A DNA stretch of 64,000 nt, from assembly GCA_020002185.1 (NCBI GenBank), contig CM034531.1, positions 45,274,574 through 45,338,573 of the forward strand. Reading direction: 5' to 3'. Of the stretch, positions 12,655-27,734 are shown one piece after another (positions within the stretch are counted from its first letter, which is position 1; every line of letters starts with the position of its first letter). The DNA comes from Paraescarpia echinospica. Taxonomy: Eukaryota; Annelida; Polychaeta; Sabellida; Siboglinidae. The notes under the pieces are model-generated. The model saw nothing but the letters and a program-made list of their open reading frames with translations. It ran no database searches and had not been told where the DNA came from. Position numbers and translations under genes: made by a program.

Positions 12655-13400
12655 CATCATTCACTGACATGATACATCATGATTTCCAGACAACTGATTG
12701 TCACCAAAGGGAATATTAAACTTGACATTCATTTTCTTCTTCAATAAGTAACACGGCTTGTTTTGTACATCGTCATAAAGAATGAGCTTCAGACGATAGA
12801 AGTTTTTGTCATCATTTGTCAGTTTATAATGATGACATTCATCCTGTGTGTTGTATGACACCTGTTTCATTCCATGATGTCAGAATGTGCTCCACATGCC
12901 AGAAATAATTGTCTTCATTGTTTGTCAGGTGGTAACAATGACATTTGTCCTCTGCATTGCAAGACATCCATTTCATTCCATGATGTTGGAATGTGCTCCA
13001 GATGCCAGAAGTTTTCTTCATCATTTGTCAGGCTGTAATAAAGACATTTGTCCTCTGTGATATATGACATATGTGTCGTTTCATGATGTCAGAATGTGCT
13101 CCAGACGCTGGAAGTTTTCTTCATCATTTGTCAGGTTGTAATGATGATATTTCTCCTCTGCGCTGTATGACATCCGTTTCATTCCATGATGACAGAATGT
13201 GCTCCAGACGCCATAAATTTTCTTCATCGTTTGTCAGGCTATAATAATGACATTTGTCCTCTGCGTTATATGACATCTGTTTCTTTCTATGATGACAAAA
13301 TGTGCTCCAGATGCTGGAAGTTTTTTTCTTCTGTGACGATGACATTTGTCCTCTGCGTTATATGACATCCATTTCATTCCATGATGACAGAATGTGCTTC
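12655..13400. repeat. Tandem satellite, unit about 104 bp, six to seven copies
   Basis: The block containing CATTTCATTCCATGATG, AGAATGTGCTCCAGA, TTTTCTTCATCATTTGTCAGG and GACATTTGTCCTCTG recurs about every 104 bases (near 12866, 12970, 13073, 13177, 13281, 13372). The minus strand is partly open because the units are related, giving repetitive pseudo-proteins with IWSTF and EDKCHYY. These are not genes. Confidence 0.85.
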
Positions 13401-14394
13401 AGTGTACATATGTAGATACCACAACTATATCATTGATGCTGGCATAGCCTTTTTCCCTCTGTTCCACCTGTAGGCCTGTGCCTGTACTTTGGTACCTTCT
13501 TCCCTATCCATAAGTATGAAACAAGGTACAGTGTGGAGCACTTTTACCTTTCGTCTTGTGGGATTTTTTGAAATTTTTAATTTTTAATTTGGATTGTTAG
13601 GTGTTCCAGAACAGTCATTTTGATGGCAGTGTGTAAGAAATTATTAATTATTATTATTAGACTTCATTTTAGGCCACTGTACAGCTGATTTATTATGGCG
13701 ATAACTGATTTCTCTAACATTATTATTACATCTTGCTTCAACATCTTTCATTGTCATCCTTCTCATTTTATGGAAACAACAACTCTGTTCACATCATCAT
13801 AACCTCAGCTGGCCTTCTGTCAACTTATGTGTAACTCTACATCTGCATTGTGTAATTATCACTGATGACTGTTGATTTCTCTAACCACTAGGCTGTGGCA
13901 TGTGCATTGAGAAACCTCCATTCGTTATGCCACACATGTGTACAAGTGCCAGTGTAGTCACCAAATGCTTCCTTGTCCACAAATCTGGTGTTTGTTGTTT
14001 TGGATGGCGATCTTGATCAATTTTGACAGCACGTTTGCTCTAGGGACCCTTGGCTATGTTTTGAGCACTAAGAAGTGTATACGTCATATCAAAATGTTAA
14101 TTCCACCTGTACCTGTAGAGTCTTTTGCTATCTCATCAAGAACTTCAATAGAAATTGCATTTGTACCAACTAAAAATATCTGTTCGTAAAGTTAGACTAT
14201 GGAACTTGTTTCACAAAAAAGTTTTGTTGATCTTACAAGAACATGCAAAATAGGTCGTGTTTTCAAAAGTTTGTTTGATACGTATCATTCAACAGATGCT
14301 ACCCGAAATAACCTGTGGCGACTGTGGTGTATAAAATAACACTAATGCAACATTATTTTCTCATCAATTATCATGAGATGTCAACTCTTAAGAC
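13401..14394. other. Non-coding stretch, one duplicated 82-bp segment
   Basis: No gene recognised. About 14044-14126 is nearly identical to 17008-17089 in the same orientation; it probably belongs to a LINE fragment. Confidence 0.4.
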
Positions 14395-14397
14395 TTA

Positions 14398-14418
14398 AGT
14401 GGCCCACCCATATATGCG
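14398..14418 (+). repeat. Harbinger left terminal inverted repeat
   Basis: Starts AGTGGCCCA and ends CCCATATATGCG, directly after the TTA duplication. Four mismatches to the right terminus. Confidence 0.8.
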
Positions 14419-14720
14419 GCGCCTCCTGCAACGTTTTCCTGCGGTTTTCCTGTTATCTCTTGGGCGCCACATGAGGCTCATGCAGCAGGATTTGGCGCAA
14501 GGGGGTGTGACAAAAGGGGTCCCATATATGCGATGTTCTTGCGGCAGTCGCTTGCGACATGAATGCTTAATATCTGATTTAAATAAAACTTTTTTAGGAT
14601 TAATAATGTTTAAAGAGTGACTTCAATGGATGACGACACGAAGTTGTGTGCTTTTGGAGCTGCTCTAGGTGGTTTTATTGCCGCTCATACCGTCTGTCGG
14701 CAGCGCAGGAAGAGGCATAC

Positions 14721-16181
14721 CTATAGGTGTTGGGTTCGACCGTTTCTTACTCGCAAGAATGTGGTAGGGGAGGCCAACACCATATACAAACTGTACCAGG
14801 AACTGGTAGGGCGGTCTTTCCCAGACATAGCGTTCGCCATGATTTCCATCGTACCCGCCATGTTGTTGAGAACTTTTGTATCTTCTTCTACACTCTTGTT
14901 GCGTTTCTGTATTTTGCGCGGAGGCTGCAACTGCTGGAACCGTATGAACAGAATGAATGCCAGTGGTTTCTCTTTGCTGCACACCTTGTAGTTTGTAGAC
15001 GGGGCAGGTTCATCTGGTGGGACGTATGTCTCATCGTCAGAGTCACTCGGTAACTCCCCATAGTTGTCCTTGCCATGTTCCACATATGGCTAAAAAATTA
15101 CACAACAGTATGTAGATCACGTTATTTTTTTATGTTACCTGAAGGCGATTGATAGTAAATAACGCTGTGCTTAGCATATTTACATTTTTTGTTCTGTAAA
15201 TAACTGTGTTTGTTGGAAAAATGAACAAAAATGTTTTTTGTTCCATTCTGTATACATGAAGGTCTGAATGTACCATTAATTGTTTTAAAAAAAATTCCTT
15301 CTGATGGATTTTTTAAATAAATTATATAATTTATCTCAAGTTATATCTTACCATAATGAGATGTCGAGGGGAAATACTTGATTTGCTGACACCAGACTGT
15401 ATGTGGGCACGTAGAAAGGAACATAGCTGCAAGATCTCACGCTGTCGTGGTCTGAGCCGGTTCGCCGCAAATCCAGAGGGTACGTTGGAGATTTTGGTGA
15501 ATCCTGTCCGCAACGACCGCATGTGTGTCTCCAGGTCTTTTACTGCAAAAACAAACAAAAAATATTCAGGCTCAACTATCAGACCTTTTCTCTAAGGACA
15601 ACAAATTAGGGGTTGGGGCCATGTTTTATAGTAAAAACAAAACTTTGCATATCCTTAAAAAATTATGAGATATTTTTACAGAGGGAAATATTTATTAGAC
15701 CGTTACCATTGGATAACCTTTTTTATACTAATAAAAAATATATAAAAAACATGTACTTTTAAATTGAACAAAGTGCACACTTAACCACTGAGAAATGTAG
15801 AAAATATTATTAAAATAATATATAGGGGACAAAATTACACTTATCATCAACATCTAACTTAGCGGTAATTCTCATCATAATAATGCCCTTATCGTACACG
15901 TGTCTGTAATTTCTATCGGTAGAGTCATATAGACACGGTTCTGCCTCCCAGAGTTCGCAGAGTTTCTGTTCCCTCCGTGGCTCCCATAGGCGGTGCGACC
16001 TTGGTGTGAGGGCGCCGGCAGTGTCAAAGTCGTTGAGATCAAAAACTGCCGGCGATGCACGAATCACTTTTGGGGTCGTGGCAAGCCTCTTGGGAGATGG
16101 GGATGCAGATTTCTCTTTCCTGGGTGACTTCCTCACCTTGTGACCAACTTTCTGGGATCCTCCACGGCCTGTCCTCACCAT
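14721..16181 (-). CDS. MADF-domain DNA-binding protein of the Harbinger element
   Basis: Three minus-strand exons fit together in phase: 16181-15839 (ATG; donor GTAATT), 15542-15352 (acceptor TTTTTGCAG; donor GTAAGA) and 15089-14721 (acceptor TTTTTTAG; stop). They give 300 residues. Residues about 20-45 are a basic Lys/Arg/Ser/Pro tail. A MADF (Myb/SANT-like) domain follows, with REQKLCELWEAEPCLYD, NYRHVYDKG and, across the first splice, KDLETHMRSLRTGF. The third exon begins with an acidic Asp/Glu stretch. Harbinger elements typically pair a transposase with such a Myb-like partner that helps DNA binding and nuclear import; here only the partner is present. The frame is open throughout. An upstream in-frame ATG at 16304 is possible. 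Confidence 0.65.
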
Positions 16182-16512
16182 TTTCGGTAGATGTTTGGAG
16201 AAGTTTTCGACACACGCGGCTGGCAAAGTTTCGGTACTAACGTAAACAGACTGCCGTGCCATGCAGCGGCACTCAGGGAAATCAAAAAATGACTGCCACC
16301 CCATCTAGTATGAACTAGGGCATTATAAACTGCCACAGTCACTTGCAACGCTTGCGGCCAAATCCAAATTGTTGGATCATGCCGCAAGATGTTGCGGGAG
16401 CTTGCGGTTGCCGCAGCTAGAATGCAATCTTGCCGCATGAGTGCACCCATATATGCAGCCACCGCAGTGGCACCACAGCAGCCTTCTTGTGACGCCAAAA
16501 TCTCATGAGAAT

Positions 16513-16533
16513 CGCATATATGGGAGGGGGGCT
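16513..16533 (-). repeat. Harbinger right terminal inverted repeat
   Basis: Reverse complement starts AGCCCCCCT and ends CCCATATATGCG, directly followed on + by TTA. Confidence 0.8.
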
Positions 16534-16536
16534 TTA

Positions 16537-16999
16537 GACCCTGCAGTCTCCTCATGTTCAAGGATGTCATCCATCGTCCCTGTTCTCTTCTCGACCACAG
16601 TGATGTCAGAGATGTCCTGTTAGGTCAGCTAGTGTGTGCACACGTTCATGATGATGCTGCCTTCTAATGGATATGCGATCAATCTTGTCACCACTTTTGT
16701 TGTTAGCAGTGTTCGAAATCTGCACCGAAAAGTTGGTGGTCACAACAACGTCTAAAGTTGGAGGTACATATAATAAAGACAGATTACGTATAATTCTGGT
16801 TGACCAACAGGCTGGTTATTCGGGCCGGCACATCTTGAGAGTCTTAGCCCAACCGTAAAGTTGCTGGTCTCGGGCCTGTCGACCGGCTGTAATTGTGAAC
16901 ACTCATTGCAAATCTGTTATAATTCCAAAGTCAATACATCATGTTGCATGGCTCCAGCTATGTAGCTTTTCAGACAAGTTTTTGATTGTTTATTCTTGA
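16537..16999. other. Non-coding stretch, no gene recognised
   Basis: No domain or repeat structure seen between the Harbinger element and the LINE remnant. Confidence 0.35.
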
Positions 17000-18180
17000 T
17001 TTTCTAGGTGACCTTGGCTATGTTTTGAGCACTAAGAACTGTGCACGTCATATCAAAATGTTAATTTCACCTGTACCTGTAGAGTCTTTGTGAATCAGAC
17101 TTGTCCAGGTAGCGGTTTTCCTCAAGATTCTACATTTGGCCATCTGGTTTCTTAGTGAACACAGAAGTAAACTGTTGGTTTAGAATTTCAGACTTTATTT
17201 TGGGATAAAGATGGGTGAGACCATCTTGACCTCTGAGGGTGAAGTACCATGTTATCACACTTCCTGCTTTCATGAAACCTCTATAGCATCTTGATCTTTC
17301 TGTGAGGTAGATCTTTTAGCAGGTAAAGCATCTAAGCATTCAAATTTTATCTGTGGTAGTTAAAATTGTCAGGATTTCTATGACCGTTGTTGGATCAAAG
17401 ACATGAATAGGATCTGTGAAACATAACTTTTCATCAGCTATACTATAGCCAGATCAATTGAAATGTAACACTCCTGACAACAGTTTGTCGATTTTGTTAC
17501 TGAGAAGAAATGTGAAATTAATTCACATCTTTCTACTGCTGAGTTGGATTCCAGATGCTGCTGAGAATTCTGATCACCAAGATATCTCACTAGATGAAAC
17601 GTAGTTTTTTGTTCACAAGTCTTAAATGTTCTTGAAAATAATCCATTTTTGTTTTCATTATCAGGGCAGTGCCTTCATCGCGTGACATAAATTACAACTG
17701 ATGATGAATTTCTGGTTTTGTTCCTCTACATTATCTCCAATTTACGCTTCTTATCGCGGGCGTCATCAATATCCGTGTCATACCAGGGATGAGGTGTGTT
17801 GTTCCGTATGCGTACACTGTTGTGTTGTGTGTGTGTAGGGTTACCAGTCATTACCACACACTGTCATATCAACACTAACAGACTCTGAGTTTCTAAGTGC
17901 ACCATTGTCAGTGTTTTGGGAGTTGTGTTTTGTACTTGTCGATACCACAAGTGGTACTTCAGCGCATTAACTGCAAGTTCAATATGATGGTTGTCAGAGA
18001 TAGCGTCGGGAAGAACTGTGATGGTGGATAAGGGTTATCAAAGTGGATATAGAAATCACCAACAATGATGGTGGATACAACCGATATGGATGCTTCAGTG
18101 ATTAGGTGTTTGACAAAGTCCGACGTTGATCTGGATGTCCTACTGAACACTAGATGGGGGGATGGTAGACAGCCCACATG
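17000..18180 (-). pseudogene. LINE remnant (endonuclease and start of RT region)
   Basis: Minus strand from 18177 encodes an endonuclease-like segment (FVKHLITEASISVVS followed by IIVGDFYIHFDNP; the GDFNIH-type motif of APE endonucleases). Downstream near 17760 it has PWYDTDIDDARDKKRKLE, and near 17190 it has KSEILNQQFTSVFTKK, which is the linker before RT in L2/CR1-like elements. All parts are frameshifted. An 82-bp piece recurs at 14044-14126. Confidence 0.6.
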
Positions 18181-18348
18181 TCATATACAATTTAAAGTTA
18201 TGTTTTATTACTTTTATACATTCAAATATTGCTCAAATCACATTGCGATTATGCTTACAATACCAGTCATAGTATGAAGTTCATGGGAGGAATTTCTTAC
18301 AAATGCCCCTCAGTACTGTGATGCATTGCTCAGATGCATGATGGGTAA

Positions 18349-23590
<5,242 letters not shown>

Positions 23591-26579
23591 ATGATACAGA
23601 CACTTCACTTTGTTCATCTGAATGATACAAACACTACACTTTGTTCACCTGAATGATACGAACATTACACTTTGTTCACCAGTGCACGGCAAACACATGG
23701 TTGATTTGAAGATGAACATTGACACAATTCAGCCGACCTGAATGATATGAACACTACACACCAAACCAATATGGTTGACTTGGAGATGAACTTTGGCACA
23801 TCTACCAACATTAAATGTTTCTAGTCAGATATACAGAGGTGCCAAATATTTTCCATTGTGAAGTTTCCTTTATTATCAAAGGTTTTTCTTCTATTTCAGA
23901 TAGTCTCCTTTAACAGCCAATTCCAGATTTTCTGTCAAAAAAGTAGCAACAGAATGCATAAAAATAACACTCATGAGACTTTCATGTTTCAATAATATAC
24001 ATAATTATTGTGAAAGGGGTTGCCTCTGCTACATCCTCCTTTCATTATTTCATGTCCAGCAGGAGAATCTCCTTCCTGCAGATGCTTTAAGGGGATGTAT
24101 GTCACCCTTGCTGGTAGCATTGCATTACCTTTATAAGTGTTGCTGGTCAGCCACTGCTGTTTTAACGTCAATGTTTGTAACTGCAAAACTCTTGTACATG
24201 TGTAGCATTGTGTGATACAGTTTTCAGTCCAGCTAATGTTAGCATTTGTCAGAATGATATTATATGAGTCATAGTTCCTATGCTGTAGAGGCTTTCTAAG
24301 AATGACAGCCAATCTAAGAAGCCAATGGTGAAAACAAAGATTATGTTATCTATAAAATGTGTCATTTTACTTATGATAGTGTAGTGGACTTTGACATATA
24401 GGTCCAAATGTATTTTCCTGTGGATTCACATAGGGTGTTCCATATGTTGCCTTGGGGAACCACAGAGGGTGTTCCACATGCTGTCAAAATGAACAGCAGA
24501 CCTGGCAAGGCAAGAATACTGCAATGGAAACACCTTGGCAGTTCCCAGAATACTTGTGATTGTCTGCCAGCTGTATGTTTGCTCAAGTACTAGTTCTGCT
24601 ATATATGTTGCTCACCAAATGGTCAGTCTGTAGAAAGCATAATCATATGATTTATTATGTAATGTAAAATGTTTGTAATCAGAAAGTCTAGTCAGTCGGT
24701 GTATATCTGTGAATTTGGTGTAGTTTATGCAGCAGTCCTTGCCTTGTATAGAATCTCTGACCAGCAGACACATCCTGTTTGGATACATCTCAATGCACCA
24801 ACTGTTTCCCAGCGTAAGCATCCCTCTAAAGAGTAGACACCTGATCAAAGTGGATATTGGATTTTTTTGTATTTGCTTCTCTTTAAAGTAGACCATGTGT
24901 TAGTTTTTTTTACAAATGCATGATCTACTGCAATGATGTCGCTATGTAACATGTTCTTGCTATGACTTGTTGCTTTCTGTGATTGTGCTGCAGTGAATTG
25001 ACGACATCCAGTGTAAATGTTCAGAGGTGGCCCGTGTTGTGTATGTCGTGACAAGATGAAAGTTTTCTCAACTGACTAGTTAAAGTTTGGTTTAATAATA
25101 AATTATTATTAAACCAAACTTTTATTATTAATAATAGAATAATAATGTTTATTTCAGACAAAAGTCCATATGTATACATTATGATATACAAGTAACAAAA
25201 TACAAAGATATAAACATACATCATGAAATAAAAATAGTTGGTTATAAAACAATATACGATACAATATACATATATAAAATGTGCATTCAAGTATACAATT
25301 GGGTAGTCCAGTATTTAAACACAGGACTTCTAAAATGTACATTGGTATAAAAATAACTAAAATTAATTTTAAATAAGTATGTGCCAATAATATATTCTTA
25401 CCTTATTATCATTACAAAACTGCATGCTGGTAACTCGGCATTGATGCGCTGGGTTAAGATTGTATGTGTGCATGCCTGTTTGCCTGTGTGTATGTGTTTA
25501 AATATGCATTGATCATTCCTCCATGCAGAACACACAGTAATGTCCTATATGCCATGTCCACCTTGTCATAAGTAGGCTGTGATATTTTGTTTTCATTTTG
25601 TAATGTTGCTACAGGTACATATAATAGTTGAACATTCCGTAGAATGTGAAGTGTTGTGCTCCAAATGTGTCGGTGGAATTTACCGTTGTAAATGTTGTAA
25701 TAATACAATGTGTGTGTCCATTGTTGCCGGACACAGATTACATTGTTTATAGTTATGCAAGGTCATTGGAAGCTTTATTTGATAATGTAAAATGTTAGTA
25801 TTGCAATATTGACAACATTTAACAAGATATATTTTGTGAAAATCTCGGATAGATGTCTTAGTCTTGTTGTCAGTGTCATGTGACCATGTTTCTGGTCATG
25901 TGATGGTGTTCTGATATAAATTGCAGGACGATTGTAAGCACTATTTCTGTGCGAGACCAAGTGGTGGTTGTGTGTCTTAATTGCTTCAAAGGTATTGCAA
26001 ATGTAACAAAACATTTAACACTAAGCCTAAGACCATGTGAAGATTATGAGTTTAGTATGATTACATAGCATACATGCAGAAATATTTGTTGTGTGATGTT
26101 GTAATTTAGTACACAATAAAATTATTAATACAGTACAGAAAACAAACTAGTGTTTTTTTAATAATATTCATTTGATTAATCCAAACTACACTGTGTAAAC
26201 ACTACCGGTATTTCAATTTTTAAATAAAAAGGTAACAGAAGTTGATATACAGATACTGACACGATTAATCAAAACATCTACACTTTGTCAGTGGCCTTCC
26301 TTGATTTTGTTTCGTTTGTCTCATTTAGTAAAAATACGAATCTTTATACACCGTATCAAATTGGACGGCCAATATTGCATGCCTGTGTAAAAAATTAAAC
26401 ATAACCAACTATATATATATTTCATATACAACATATCTTAACAGCAGTTATCAGATAATTGTATGCTGTCGTTCATATCCCTTGCCTCACTATTAAGACA
26501 ATTGTTATGGTGGTATCAATATGTTAAATAGTACGCACACGCGTGCCTTTAAGGATCTGCATTCATTTAAACGGTCGCT
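23591..26579. other. AT-rich intergenic region, no gene recognised
   Basis: The many short open frames lack domains and overlap on both strands. It contains a perfect palindrome at 25082-25122 and AT microsatellites. Confidence 0.4.
25082..25122. repeat. Perfect 41-base palindrome
   Basis: AAAGTTTGGTTTAATAAT is followed after five bases by its exact reverse complement. Counting the inner pairs, 20-bp arms flank a single base, so it can form a hairpin or cruciform. Confidence 0.9.
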
Positions 26580-27293
26580 AACACCCTGACGGCTCGTCCG
26601 ATCCCGACGATCTTGGTATCATTTGAAAGCATGCACTTTCTGTTATTGTATCGTCTACCTAGATTTCCCGGTAACCATTCATAGAATACCCATAAACAGA
26701 CCAACGATCATGTCGTTATCGGTGTTCTGTGCAGTTCCGAACGATGTTGGCTTCGGATACTCGGTATACTAATCTTCCGATGGCAGTGCTACCTTCTCAT
26801 TTGCACAGAACTCAGCCGTGTACACTTCACCATTTCTTGATTTCACGTTATAAGCTCCACCCACTTTTAAACGGCGGCGAAACTGACATGCTTTGAAGGC
26901 AGCGAAACCGATATTCTCGATATCAGCGTTACGTCATAATAACTATACCAAACAACGGAGAGTAAATGTTAAAATTATTTGCGTTGGTTGGTTGGCATAA
27001 GTAATTGTGACGGCACGTCGACTTCGAGAATGCCAGTTTCGCCGCCGTTTAGAAGCGGGTAGAGCTCATAGCATGAGATCAGAAAGTGGCGTTTCAGTTG
27101 GTAGACGGTCGAACTGTGTCGAGGAACCAACATCTTCGGCCAGTGTTTAAGACACCAGGAACGGCGCGGTTGTAGGTCCGTTTATATATTATTTTAGGAA
27201 TTATTATCAGGACACCATTTATATATATTAAAATAGCAGAAAGTGAAAGCTTGGAAAGGATATCAAGATCGTTGGGATGGCGTGATCACCCTC
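26580..27293. repeat. Long imperfect inverted repeat (about 0.7 kb)
   Basis: Left arm blocks CCCGACGATCTTGGTATC (26612), ACTTTCTGTTATT, AGCTCCACCCACTTTTAAA and CGGCGGCGAAACTG (26873) reappear in reverse complement and in mirrored order on the right: CGGCGAAACTGG (about 27040), TAGAAGCGGGTAGAGCTC, AATAGCAGAAAGTGAAAG and GATATCAAGATCGTTGGGAT (27260). The centre is near 26937. It looks like a fold-back element or MITE. It begins about 290 bases beyond the channel stop codon. Confidence 0.75.
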
Positions 27294-27582
27294 TAGAAAT
27301 AGACCCTTCCAGTCTTCTGGCCGATGTCGGGATCCGACAGCGTACTTGACGCTCCGATTCAGCCCCCCAATATTAATTTTATCGGCTTCCAGTGTATTTT
27401 GATAAGCAGTTGGAGGTTTTTGGGTCCTCTACTTCTCTAGATCGCCCCTGCTAGTAAATGTTATGTCTCAGCGGGATCCGCTATAGGTTGTTTTCATATA
27501 TCTTCCACATACGTCTTTGTTAGTTCCTCAAGCTTTTCTCGCATAATGTTTTTATACTTATATCGGTTCTTGAACAAATACA

Positions 27583-27734
27583 TCAGATTCCAGTCTCCTG
27601 TTGCGACGGTAGCCGTAGTCGATGTTTCTCCCTATGCTGCCGGCTGGCCAATGTCATCAGGAAGGCGTCCACGGCTTCGAAGAGGGTGATGACGCTCGCG
27701 CCAATGAGCAACCCCATCGAGCCCCCTATGTCAC
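27583..27734 (-). CDS. Channel exon 9: TM2 and C-terminus
   Basis: Acceptor GTGTTGCAG. Encodes DIGGSMGLLIGASVITLFE and VDAFLMTLASRQHREKH, ending ETGI and TGA. The intracellular tail is only about 25 residues. Confidence 0.95.

Larger units (their letters stand above)
14398..16533 (-). mobile_element. PIF/Harbinger-type DNA transposon carrying only a MADF gene
   Basis: The ends form 21-bp terminal inverted repeats (14398-14418 and 16513-16533, 17 of 21 matching, core CCCATATATGCG). They are flanked by the same 3-bp direct repeat TTA (14395-14397 and 16534-16536). A 3-bp TWA target duplication is the hallmark of PIF/Harbinger elements. Extra internal copies of the terminal core occur near 14521 and 16446. 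The element is 2136 bp. It contains a spliced minus-strand MADF-domain gene but no DDE transposase reading frame, so it should depend on a transposase made elsewhere. Confidence 0.8.

Noticed and set aside
12661..13345. Three related minus-strand frames with IWSTF motifs
   Set aside because: They come from the 104-bp satellite units and end at random unit variants.
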